In this document: one piece after another, positions 9,501 through 16,708 of the stretch
How the letters are laid out: every line of letters begins with the position of its first letter
How positions within the stretch are numbered: the stretch's first letter is position 1
Source: JASSUD01 sp031963365
GTDB taxonomy: Bacteria; Pseudomonadota; Gammaproteobacteria; Burkholderiales; Burkholderiaceae
Direction: 5' to 3'
DNA: 16,744 nt
Assembly (NCBI GenBank): GCA_031963365.1
Contig: JASSUF010000043.1
Location: forward strand, 1-16,744
The notes under the pieces: generated by a model
Databases searched by the model: none
What the model saw: only the letters and a program-made list of their open reading frames with translations
Told to the model about the DNA's origin: nothing
Position numbers and translations under genes: made by a program

Positions 9501-12500
9501 CCCAGAGCGAATGGTGAGTATGCCGTTGCAAAGCAAAGTCACTACTAACAATCGAGAAAATCTCGATGATGAAATGATGCAGGGTGATCAAGCATCTAGT
9601 TCCTCAGGGCAGAGCAGAGAGATCTCAACAGATTATGCTGAGGATATAAAGAAAACGATTCCTTTTCTCCGCGAGAGTTTAGATCTTAATAAAAATCCTA
9701 ATATCAAGACAAGACAGCAGGCTATACGACCAGTAGTATCTAAGCTGGTGAGGGAAATAGACCCTTCTCAGATAAGAAAATTTAGGGCCAATAGTGCTGA
9801 TGGTCCTCTTGCAGAGCGAGGCTTATTTAAAATCCATGAATTGTTTATACAGATAGGTGCCTATTTTATCGCATTAGATAATGTACGTAAAAATCTAACA
9901 ACAAAAAATATTGATACAATAAATAGCATAAAAAACAAGGTAGATGCCATAATTGAAAAAATGCAAAATGTATCTACTTATGAGCAGATTTCATCCATTG
10001 CGCAAGAGGTAGATGCCGTATTAAATGAGGCTCAAGATCCAAATTTTATGGTAAATAAATTTATTAATACTTTCAAGGGTTTTGCCAATTTTTTAGATTC
10101 AGCTGAAGATTTTAACAGTCAAGAGTATACAGATATATCTTCAAATATATCAGAAATATCAGAATATAAAAATTCAATTCAAAATATTGAAGATAGAAAT
10201 AAATTAGATAAATTGATTGAGTTATATGAAGATATTTTTAAATTTGGAGGAAAAGCAAATAAATTGCATACCATGAGTATGGTATATACTAATAACGAAA
10301 TAAATAATATACCTAATAGGATAAAACAGATCATCGAGAAAATAGAAGATGCATCTACTTATGACCAAATTTCTTCCATTAGACCTCTTTTAAATTCCTT
10401 GATAGACGAAATTGATAAAAAGGATATTTCGATATTCCCAAGAAGATTTTCTAATAATTTGCAAAAATTTTCAATTTGGTTACGCAATAATATAACCAAT
10501 GGCAAAGATTTTAAAATTGAAGCAGATGCCGTAACATCGGAGATAATGTTAATAGAATATTATAAATACCATATAGATGACACTAATTTTAGTGAGCAAT
10601 TAAATAAGCTTGGAATATTATATAGAAATATTTATAAACTCGGAAAAAAAATTAATATATTGCACACTTTAAATATCGTGTACCCGGGCGAATTAGACGG
10701 CGTATTAAGGAGAGCAGGTGATGTAATGGAGGCCATAAAAAATCTATCTACATACAATGATATGGATCCAGTCAATACTAATTTAAATAATCTTCTAAAT
10801 GATATTGACAATAAGCATGTAAATTTTGAAAGCGATATTTCGGAAAAAATAGATCAAGAAATTGATGCATCTTTGCAAATTTTACAAACAACACCTATTA
10901 ATTTTAGCATAGAAAATATATATAAAATAATAATTTCTGTTCAAGAACGTATAATAAACGACGCGTCAAAAAATGAAAAAGAAAAATTAGTTGCATCAGA
11001 AATCATACATTCTATACATAAAAGAACGGCTGACCTAGAAAATCAAAAAAGAGCGTTTGAAGAGAGTGACGGTAAAAAAGGTATTATATATGCCTTTAGT
11101 GAAGCTCAACTGCATGGTATTGAAGAGGGCAAACGGATACGTCAAGATTCCACTAAGATATTAACCGCCGAGAATTTGCGGTCTAAGGAACTAATATATA
11201 GCTATACAAATAGTAATGGCGAAACAGTATATGCTGCAACCACTTTACTTGCTTATATATCAAGAAAGGCTCAAGGATTTACAAATATATTAACTTCACG
11301 GGCCCCCATACATATAATATGGCCACGAGAATTTAGTAGTGAACTCATAGCATATATAGATGGTGCAGCAGATAAAGTGGATAAATTTTCGCGTATATAT
11401 GACGCACATGAAGAAATAAAAATAATCACCAAAGATTTTTCAAAAGATATACCAAGTGTTGACATGTATGTTAATAAAATATTAACTTCCTTAAACAGAA
11501 AATATAATATTGAAGGCGGCATAAATTTATCAGATACAGTGACATTTAATTATACAACACGATTTATAGATAATGGCGCAATAAGTTTTATACCTGGCAG
11601 AATAAAATTTACTATAGCAGAAATTTTATTTGGATGGAAAAAAAATTGGGAGGTTAATAATACAGATGCCACGAGATTAGTGCCCTCTTCTCAGAAATAT
11701 AACAATAATTTTTTATCAGAGTTAGAGCAAAAAAGTACCGATCTCGAGAGTGCTTACACCCAGAAAATTACACAAGCAAAAAATAATACTGAGATCAGAG
11801 GAAAAGTTAGTCAGTATATAGATCAAGTATTATTAATTCATAAACCTGATAATGCAACCACATACAAAGTCAAAGATGCGGCTGGTTTGTATATATTCAC
11901 ATCAAATGCCGACAAAAGTCAAAATTCGAGTTTGAATTCCAATACTGGCCCTATAAAAATTACTTCATTAATTTTTAATAAAAGCAAAGAATTTTCATCA
12001 ATCAAGGCAATGAAAGCTGCATTGGCAACGGATAGTCAATTAAAAGAATGGATAATAGCTCATTTTTCTTATGAAAATCAAAATATAAATCTTGAAGAAA
12101 CTTTACAAAATATTACTGCAAATAAAGAAGATGCCCATTCTAACAATATTGCTATACATATTTTAGATAAATTAATTCAAAATATGGATCAGATGGTAAA
12201 GTCTCCTCAAGAAAATGCACAAGAGAAAAAATGGACACTTATCAGTAAAGCAGCATCCACAACTACCTCTGGCATTTCGTCGATATTTGCTATTTTTATA
12301 GTTCCCAGCTTAATAAGTACGGGAATTGGCGTCGTATTTGAAGGAGCTGCAACCGCAGGTAAAATAATAAATTCGGATATGAATATTGAAAGAGAGAACC
12401 ATCTCTTCGATGGGATCACTGCAGTGGCTGCTGAAGTTTTAGGAGAAGGAGTAGGAGCAGTATTAGGTTATGGCGTTAGAATATCAGCCGGGCCAATAAC

Positions 12501-13758
12501 TAGCCAATTTAAGAGAAACTTGCTGGCTCGAGATATGAAAAAAACATCTCAATCAGCAGAAAGCATAACTTCATCAACAAACCGGACCCAACAAGCAAAT
12601 CAAAATCCTGACCCTCTCCAGGGGGGGGAGACCGTCCGCCGTAATAATCAGGTTAATGAGCCTAATGTAGAAAATATACCGTCCAGTTCACACAATGCAT
12701 CAACAGCAAACGGTACGACCGAAAGTACTTTTCCAAAGCGCACAGCGACCAACTTTAAAGAGGGGGTTAGAAGTACTTTAGGGTTGAGTAGTCCTAAGGG
12801 TAAAACGAAACTGTCAGATACCGGGCCAGAGTATGAATACACGACTATGAATTCAACCTGGTCTAAACTTTCTGGTGCACAGAGCGGGAAAGGCGAAGTA
12901 ATGCAAATTAACTTGGGAAAAGATATGTATTTATTTCGAGAAAAAGACATCAGTAAGAATCGGCAGGGCAAAACGCCTAAACGCCTCATTATATCGGTAC
13001 ATGGCGCATATATTTCTTCAGGGACGGGGGGGACACCAGCGGTATTGCCAACGGGGACAAAAATGGTTTTCTTAGGGCCTCATGGAAGCTCGCTCAAAAA
13101 TCCCGGCCTAAAAGAGGCTATGGTGACAAGGCCAAATCATCCAGACGGAATAGTTCCTTTTGCTGTTGTGGAACAAGACCCTGTCACCCGAAATATGCAT
13201 ATAACCTATGAGTCTCCAGGGGCTGAAGCGTTAACGTCTACAGGAGCGAGCAACTTTTTTGGAACAAATAAGAAAACCACTATATTAGGTGGTACAAATG
13301 GCGGTATTCCCGACTATACGTTATCAAAATATCAAACTAAAGGCGATGAAACGTATGCAGATATAGCAAATTCTACTACCCTAAGTTATAGCGGTGGCCA
13401 ATATATTCCTTCGGATTTTTTGACCATAAGGCAAGAAAGGATAACTAGTAGAGGAGCGGGTGCATCGGATATCAGAGGGTTTCGAGAAGGGGATAATACG
13501 GTTCAACTAAAAGAGGTATTTGAGGAATTGAATAAGGCTGGACTCGAGTACGATGAAATTGTATTTGTTGGGTGCAGGACAACGGGCAATGAGCTACCAA
13601 TCCCATCTTGGAGTACAATGCAAAGCGAAACAATATCAGGGATACATCCCAATGATACATATACTGATCTACTACCTAATAACCAACCTGAATCTGGTAA
13701 AAGCAACCCCGTCACTGCATTTTTCTATGCATTAGTGAATAGTACACCACAGAGCTAA
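6544..13758 (+). CDS. Giant modular toxin-like protein: N-module, helical repeats, DUF6543-like module, C-terminal Stv-like domain
   Basis: The ATG at 6544 is preceded by GAGGA at 5-nt spacing. A TTG at 6532 would add four residues and lacks such a site. The 2,404-residue protein has no Sec signal. Modules (approximate residues): disordered Ser/Pro/Glu 1-58; helical N-module 58-450, shared with the 574-residue protein; helical/coiled coil 450-640; hydrophobic module 640-863 ending in IARDAQT, shared with the first gene; Pro/Ser/Thr linker 865-1030; tandem helical repeats 1030-1495, AT-rich; DUF6543-like module 1510-2000 with IHKP, AAGLYIF, FSSIKAMKAA and the hydrophobic FAIFIVPSLISTGIGVVF; linker with a G8 tract near 2026; Stv-like domain 2095-2395 with IISVHG, LGPHGSSLKNPGL, DYTLSKYQ and IVFVGCR. 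The Stv and DUF6543 assignments rest on remembered family patterns. A secreted effector or toxin of a host-associated bacterium is inferred. The disordered hydrophilic N-terminus would suit type III export, but this is unproven. Confidence 0.85.
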   Translation: MLKHAIEQQPDYSNASTREENLEEAKEQEEDSGDFSAPPPSAGPTSSSPQVTPSSAEKFRRDLQAWIPEWLEFNYRGRNEQVFSNEQFDALVSLLSKYTVSHDEFDEASAMVQVIKAVAERLKEAQTILWKNSQGDRPDEQRDALSGWRSDTATSLNTAVKALLDSMEAYHRMAKEFQQIKHAIEVETNLDQKVGKEGETKGQLLAQALGETQEAMLKNFKQAAKQGMKAAAKSLHEAAYHIEETIGPGTLDLLSFRSNQARGILSGVIMLEASSKHLKKSLEKIKPDTKTVKAVADSVAIVLGAWAQDIKKKFHTLDNRLEAYAKKEKERHTEAFPKKGPLLHEAAEPFLIIDKWQSKGTNKTKDIAHVLAARMRKTGSVVSRHLQSKKQGKGIAPRQVEPEALINEALGTVCLELLNEVHILRDGAQKLMQSAKQAKKAKKMLPAAYTQPIEETQEIAALEAELDQELEQARGTDVPADSETRMQQAEGMQAMLGLQGKAEQLIQFAESAEWQTDPYVLAGHQNAALESLSQPLQDTAKKRLQACRPQFEAALQSTRHIAKNLKSVGQKAQREGADLGEVQSLLVLAWSTLDEVEEKIKSVMTDMTGTSFGLHAQKWRLAKGMGQKIYELEESYLENPVTLSAIEEIWREEIQSTFASREDPHGLILTKMVQMAIDDTALDRLAVPDTPEELLAKFDSFATYITKWGEKRLSRRVVQGIFYSVMMEVGSLLASSITMNPLRRLGTLLITAVKAYAEWKQKDTLLNGLMPGRDLFHGTTQTFAQRFKQKLAFRVLNIFLPNAARDGIALGAIAYGLYKDKEDYRKDFFKRLKSRVKEDIAFEVLFSGIQLTQRRIARDAQTAINASQIGAHRPYLEKELLKPLDINFQPLESSDIPANPPQAGATTGPETSLGEDLVEAFGHFGPAKVHEENATSTTKLSNAPGAVHATASAPTSKSLPPDAALQRARGELLTRNRRQTYVQHRHPERMVSMPLQSKVTTNNRENLDDEMMQGDQASSSSGQSREISTDYAEDIKKTIPFLRESLDLNKNPNIKTRQQAIRPVVSKLVREIDPSQIRKFRANSADGPLAERGLFKIHELFIQIGAYFIALDNVRKNLTTKNIDTINSIKNKVDAIIEKMQNVSTYEQISSIAQEVDAVLNEAQDPNFMVNKFINTFKGFANFLDSAEDFNSQEYTDISSNISEISEYKNSIQNIEDRNKLDKLIELYEDIFKFGGKANKLHTMSMVYTNNEINNIPNRIKQIIEKIEDASTYDQISSIRPLLNSLIDEIDKKDISIFPRRFSNNLQKFSIWLRNNITNGKDFKIEADAVTSEIMLIEYYKYHIDDTNFSEQLNKLGILYRNIYKLGKKINILHTLNIVYPGELDGVLRRAGDVMEAIKNLSTYNDMDPVNTNLNNLLNDIDNKHVNFESDISEKIDQEIDASLQILQTTPINFSIENIYKIIISVQERIINDASKNEKEKLVASEIIHSIHKRTADLENQKRAFEESDGKKGIIYAFSEAQLHGIEEGKRIRQDSTKILTAENLRSKELIYSYTNSNGETVYAATTLLAYISRKAQGFTNILTSRAPIHIIWPREFSSELIAYIDGAADKVDKFSRIYDAHEEIKIITKDFSKDIPSVDMYVNKILTSLNRKYNIEGGINLSDTVTFNYTTRFIDNGAISFIPGRIKFTIAEILFGWKKNWEVNNTDATRLVPSSQKYNNNFLSELEQKSTDLESAYTQKITQAKNNTEIRGKVSQYIDQVLLIHKPDNATTYKVKDAAGLYIFTSNADKSQNSSLNSNTGPIKITSLIFNKSKEFSSIKAMKAALATDSQLKEWIIAHFSYENQNINLEETLQNITANKEDAHSNNIAIHILDKLIQNMDQMVKSPQENAQEKKWTLISKAASTTTSGISSIFAIFIVPSLISTGIGVVFEGAATAGKIINSDMNIERENHLFDGITAVAAEVLGEGVGAVLGYGVRISAGPITSQFKRNLLARDMKKTSQSAESITSSTNRTQQANQNPDPLQGGETVRRNNQVNEPNVENIPSSSHNASTANGTTESTFPKRTATNFKEGVRSTLGLSSPKGKTKLSDTGPEYEYTTMNSTWSKLSGAQSGKGEVMQINLGKDMYLFREKDISKNRQGKTPKRLIISVHGAYISSGTGGTPAVLPTGTKMVFLGPHGSSLKNPGLKEAMVTRPNHPDGIVPFAVVEQDPVTRNMHITYESPGAEALTSTGASNFFGTNKKTTILGGTNGGIPDYTLSKYQTKGDETYADIANSTTLSYSGGQYIPSDFLTIRQERITSRGAGASDIRGFREGDNTVQLKEVFEELNKAGLEYDEIVFVGCRTTGNELPIPSWSTMQSETISGIHPNDTYTDLLPNNQPESGKSNPVTAFFYALVNSTPQS
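9790..10840 (+). repeat. Three tandem helical repeats of 127 and 131 codons within the giant toxin gene
   Basis: The marker STYEQISSI (codon at 9973) recurs as STYDQISSI (10354, 381 nt later) and STYNDMDPV (10747, a further 393 nt). Around it, KANKLHTMSMVY/KINILHTLNIVY, IIEKIED/AIKNLS, LLNSLIDEIDKK/LLNNLLNDIDNK and KLIELYEDIFKFG/KLGILYRNIYKLG recur in the same order. The third copy is partial. The DNA is very AT-rich here: 12 G+C of 60 at 10201-10260. Confidence 0.8.
12621..12628 (+). repeat. G8 homopolymer in the linker before the C-terminal Stv-like domain
   Basis: Eight consecutive G residues code within Gln-Gly-Gly-Glu. Loss of one G leads to TAG after 14 codons past the tract. Gain of one G leads to TAA five codons after the altered codon. 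Either change would give a protein lacking the Stv-like domain. Shorter G7 tracts occur at 3216-3222 in the first large gene and at 13026-13032 in this gene. Confidence 0.9.
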
Positions 13759-13827
13759 CGGGTGCAGCGGACTCTAAACCTGGCACGCGCAGGCTGAGCT
13801 CCGGTCCTATTAATTTTTGCGTTTGCG

Positions 13828-14151
13828 TCAGATAACACCAATAACCAGTAGTAATGCTTTATCTATTGCTCTCATCATTTCATTGCCTAAACGGCCAAAC
13901 GGTTCACTAATTTTAGTGCGCGGTAGTGTTGATATCTTGTCCACCATGACTTGCGAAAGTGTACGCAGGCCATTGACCATATTGGGTTCGACGGCGACAC
14001 GAAATGCGGCGTCGCGTAGATTACTTGTCACCGGACACAACATAACACTATCTAAATCCGATAGTAGGTCTGATTGAATAATCAAAGCGGGCCGTGGCTT
14101 ACCATAATCACCTTGCAGGGAAACCGTCACCAAATCGCCACGTACACTCAT
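13828..14151 (-). CDS. mazF: MazF-family toxin (mRNA interferase)
   Basis: The 107-residue protein has the MazF/PemK layout and usual length. RGDLVTVSL is at residues 4-12, KPRPALIIQSD follows, CPVTS comes next, and the second half contains NGLRTLSQVMVDKISTLPRTKI and GRL. The family cuts RNA at short sequence motifs when not bound by its antitoxin; RGD and the RPA loop lie at the active site in known members. The start codon overlaps the antitoxin stop (ATGA, 4 bp), so the two are translationally coupled, as expected for a toxin-antitoxin operon. The gene converges on the giant toxin gene with a 69-bp gap. All key motifs appear intact, so the toxin is probably functional. Confidence 0.92.
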   Translation of the reverse strand: MSVRGDLVTVSLQGDYGKPRPALIIQSDLLSDLDSVMLCPVTSNLRDAAFRVAVEPNMVNGLRTLSQVMVDKISTLPRTKISEPFGRLGNEMMRAIDKALLLVIGVI

Positions 14152-14369
14152 TCCCAGCCCTTAATGTTGATGGCGGCCTCTCCTGTGAAGTGCAAAACAT
14201 CAGTTTCTGCTAGATCACCCTTTAAGCTTTGGCATTGCATGCGTACTTTTGCCACGAATTCCGGAATACGTATGTCTGGCACCCAAAATTGGACAGGCCG
14301 CATTCCTGCTGCACGCATCTGCTCTCGATGACGCGCCATTTTGTTAGCCGGTTCACGAATTGATGGCAT
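14148..14369 (-). CDS. MazE-like antitoxin of the DUF3018 type
   Basis: A 73-residue protein with MARHREQMRAAGMRPVQFWVPD, the signature of DUF3018-type antitoxins that pair with MazF in many beta- and other proteobacteria. The N-terminal half should bind DNA and the C-terminal half (ETDVLHFTGEA, INIKGW) should wrap the toxin. The ATG at 14369 is chosen because GGAG lies 7 nt upstream; the open frame continues upstream to 14447, but that extension would run through the operator palindrome and is Cys/Thr-rich and unlike the family. It is the first gene of the operon and overlaps the toxin gene by 4 bp. It likely represses its own promoter through the repeats just upstream. Confidence 0.88.
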   Translation of the reverse strand: MPSIREPANKMARHREQMRAAGMRPVQFWVPDIRIPEFVAKVRMQCQSLKGDLAETDVLHFTGEAAINIKGWE

Positions 14370-14381
14370 GATAATGCTCCA

Positions 14382-14421
14382 TTGGTAACATGTATAGCAA
14401 CATGTTACCAAACATGTTGCC
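14382..14421 (-). promoter_or_regulatory. Autoregulatory operator/promoter of the mazEF-like operon
   Basis: A perfect 11-bp inverted repeat, TTGGTAACATG (14382-14392) and CATGTTACCAA (14401-14411), is separated by 8 nt. Its right half belongs to a direct repeat AACATGTTACC/AACATGTTGCC with a 12-bp period (14399-14409, 14411-14421). On the minus strand, TTGCAC and TAACAT spaced by 17 nt would form a promoter whose -10 element lies inside these repeats. This is the expected layout for antitoxin repression. Confidence 0.65.
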
Positions 14422-14665
14422 GTCGTGCAAGGTTTTGGAGATGCCATCTTTCCAGGTGCTGCATAATGTTATTAAATAATAATATAAAACGCATACAAAG
14501 CCTATTTCTTATTTTTATATATTAAATATATTGCATAGTTTTATATGACGAATGCAAATAACTCAATCTACGAAATAATAGAAAGAATACATCTTAATTT
14601 TTGAAATATAAAAAATCTGCGCTATACGGCTATATATAAAATTTAATAATAAAGAGCGTGCATTA

Positions 14666-14688
14666 AGCACACTATTTATTAGTGTGCT
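14666..14688. other. Perfect 9-bp hairpin, overlapping an alternative hairpin
   Basis: AGCACACTA and TAGTGTGCT enclose the loop TTTAT. The left arm also pairs with an upstream GTGC (14658-14661, loop ATTAA), so two mutually exclusive hairpins are possible. No T-run follows on either strand, so a simple terminator is unlikely. Confidence 0.55.
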
Positions 14689-14730
14689 GTCAGATTTATT
14701 CTATATGTGATCAAATTTTTCGAATGGAGT

Positions 14731-14753
14731 TTATTTTAGCGAAACTAAAATAA
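14731..14753. other. Perfect 9-bp inverted repeat
   Basis: TTATTTTAG and CTAAAATAA are separated by CGAAA. The arms are AT-rich, so a protein-binding site is as likely as an RNA hairpin. It lies 77 nt upstream of the promoter candidate of the 574-residue gene. Confidence 0.5.
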
Positions 14754-14829
14754 TTCTTACTGAGGCTGCAATAAGATTACATAGCCAATATTGAATCAAT
14801 ATGATAGCTTATAGAAGGTTAAATAAATA

Positions 14830-14857
14830 TTGACCGTAGTTATTTTATAGATATGCT
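14830..14857 (+). promoter_or_regulatory. Candidate sigma70 promoter of the 574-residue gene
   Basis: TTGACC (14830-14835, five of six consensus bases) and TATGCT (14852-14857) are separated by 16 nt. Transcription from here would give an untranslated leader of about 120 nt containing the AGGAA-G-TTCCT palindrome. Confidence 0.4.
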
Positions 14858-14983
14858 ATTTTTCATTTCCATGAAATAACTAACTTAATTAGAATAGTTG
14901 TCATTTGAGATGCCTGTAGGAAGTTCCTGCATGTCCTCCATGACTTGACCTCGTGTAAAGGCTTGCGCTAAAAAACAGAAGGT

Positions 14984-16708
14984 GTGTTGGAGAACAAAAA
15001 GGATCTTGCTGGCGCAGCATATCAGCATACGTTACCTATTGCGCTTAATAATATAACGCTTGGAGAAAATGATATGGTGGGTTCCGCTACAGCAATACAG
15101 TTCCAGGAGGAGCCGCAAAGGGAGCAAAACTCCAGGTCCATGCAAAAAAATTCAGGTCATTTGGGCAACAGTGATGACGGTGATGGCACACCAGATGAAA
15201 CAGCGAATGGTGAGGGCCAGCCCTTCCTCTTGAGGTCTCCTCCTGCAAAACCTAATGGCAAGCTATCTAACTTGGAATTCCGAAAGCATTCGTCCGGAGA
15301 CTATAGTAACGCGCATCCAGGATCCTCTAGCCACCCAAACCAAGAACCGACCCCCACATTTGCCAGCGAAGATCATAAGAAAAAAGCGGAGCTCATGGCT
15401 CAGGACAAAGACGCGTTCAGGAATGCGTTTAGTATAAAGCGCAGGGAGCTACAGGAATTTCACAGGACTGGAGGGAATCGGCAAAAGTTCTCGCACGAAA
15501 ATCTGCAAGAGGTAGCGAGTGCGGCAAATCTTATGCCCGCGGAGATCTCTGAAGGAGATGTTGCCAATAACATCAAAACAGCGGTGCGTGCGTTGCAGGA
15601 GATACCAGAGGATCTATGGGGAAATCTACAACAGCGTGATGATAGTACTGCATCGGACTGTGCAGCGGAACTCAATGCAGCGGTGGAGGCGCTGTTAACT
15701 ACGGTAAAAAAACTACAGCATTTTTCTGATATTAAGACCGAGATAGCAAAGATGGCCGCTTCGGAGCCTGTCCAGCAATCTCTGAAAGGTGTTGGAAAGA
15801 AAGATGACAAGTCGGCAAAGCAGCGCCTAGAAGAAATACTCAAAGAGACCTATGCCAAGGCAAAAAAAGACATTCTGAAGGAGGCCGCTCCAAGTTTAAT
15901 AAGTGCAGCGCAATATTTAGAGGCAGCATCAATGGTAGCCGCCAAGACGCGGATACAGTACCAGATCCCTCTTGGGGATGCAAAGTCACCTGTCATAGCG
16001 AATACGGTGGGGCTTGAGCGTATTGCAGTGATACTTGGCGAGGCAGCTGAGAAGATGACAGCTAAGCAGAAGTCAGCTGACTCAGCTAAGTTTAGTACTG
16101 CAGGTAAGAGTAACAAGGAGATTGTTGATCACTATCTTGGTCCGCTCGAGCGGGCACTATCTATGCTGCCTAGTACCATCATCAAGTACCACGATAAAAA
16201 GATGGAAAAAAAAGGGCTGCGTTACCGGCGCTCTGATGAGAAGCCTCTGCCATTAAGGGAAGCGCTTACGAATTTTGCCAATAGCGCATCTTCAGAGTTT
16301 AAGACTATGGCCCATGGTATAGATTCAGGTTTAGAAAGCGCTGCTGACTACATGCACGATAAATTAACCAAGCTACCGTCTACATTCCATTTCTTGAAAG
16401 AAACCATTTTGTCGAAATTGGGCTCACTGAGCAGGATGGCACAAAAGTACTATGTGGAAGAATTCAAGTATACGCTTGAATGGTATGACCCTGAAGAGGC
16501 TGCTATACGCGTAGCGCTGAGTACAGCTGGACTGCCGCTTCTGAATGAGGCATACATACTACAAGAGGCTATTGACGAGTTCCTGCGTCATGAGAAGGAG
16601 GCTAAAAAAGATAAGAAGAGACTGAAGGCGTTTGCGCTTGATTCTCCAACGGCATCGCTTCAGTCGGCAGCAACGGCGGCGATCCTGAGTGAGGTAGGTC
16701 GTCAATAG
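14984..16708 (+). CDS. Stand-alone N-module paralogue of the giant toxins
   Basis: The protein has up to 574 residues. Residues 1-120 are hydrophilic and disordered (Ser/Asn/Pro-rich). Residues of about 140-548 align with residues 55-447 of the 2,404-residue protein, for example FSHENLQ/FSNEQF, LWGNLQQ/LWKNSQG, LNAAVEALL/LNTAVKALL, KTEIA/KHAIE and GLPLLNEAYILQEAI/CLELLNEVHILRDGA. The function of the module is unknown. The protein ends about 28 residues after the shared part, lacking repeats, DUF6543-like and Stv-like modules. Start: GTG 14984 follows an in-frame stop at 14969; an ATG at 15074 has a better-placed GGAG (8 nt) and would give 544 residues. It could be a natural short effector or a truncated copy; the other two frames are closed just before the stop, so no nearby frameshift is evident. 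Confidence 0.75.
   Translation: MLENKKDLAGAAYQHTLPIALNNITLGENDMVGSATAIQFQEEPQREQNSRSMQKNSGHLGNSDDGDGTPDETANGEGQPFLLRSPPAKPNGKLSNLEFRKHSSGDYSNAHPGSSSHPNQEPTPTFASEDHKKKAELMAQDKDAFRNAFSIKRRELQEFHRTGGNRQKFSHENLQEVASAANLMPAEISEGDVANNIKTAVRALQEIPEDLWGNLQQRDDSTASDCAAELNAAVEALLTTVKKLQHFSDIKTEIAKMAASEPVQQSLKGVGKKDDKSAKQRLEEILKETYAKAKKDILKEAAPSLISAAQYLEAASMVAAKTRIQYQIPLGDAKSPVIANTVGLERIAVILGEAAEKMTAKQKSADSAKFSTAGKSNKEIVDHYLGPLERALSMLPSTIIKYHDKKMEKKGLRYRRSDEKPLPLREALTNFANSASSEFKTMAHGIDSGLESAADYMHDKLTKLPSTFHFLKETILSKLGSLSRMAQKYYVEEFKYTLEWYDPEEAAIRVALSTAGLPLLNEAYILQEAIDEFLRHEKEAKKDKKRLKAFALDSPTASLQSAATAAILSEVGRQ

Larger units (their letters stand above)
14422..14983. other. AT-rich, palindrome-rich intergenic region upstream of the 574-residue gene
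   Basis: No gene could be recognised in about 560 bp. The stretch contains several inverted repeats: AGCACACTA/TAGTGTGCT (14666-14688, loop TTTAT), TTATTTTAG/CTAAAATAA (14731-14753, loop CGAAA), ATATTGA-A-TCAATAT (14788-14802) and AGGAA-G-TTCCT near 14918-14928. A promoter candidate lies at 14830-14857. The region may hold regulator sites for the divergent mazEF-like operon and the 574-residue gene, or a small untranslated RNA. Confidence 0.45.

Noticed and set aside
13770..13820. Rho-independent terminator after the giant toxin gene
   Set aside because: Only a 4-bp stem (CCTG/CAGG) with a distant ATTTTT stretch is present; too weak to call.
13817..14331. Plus-strand open frames opposite the toxin-antitoxin pair
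   Set aside because: They are shadows of the well-supported MazF and antitoxin genes on the minus strand.
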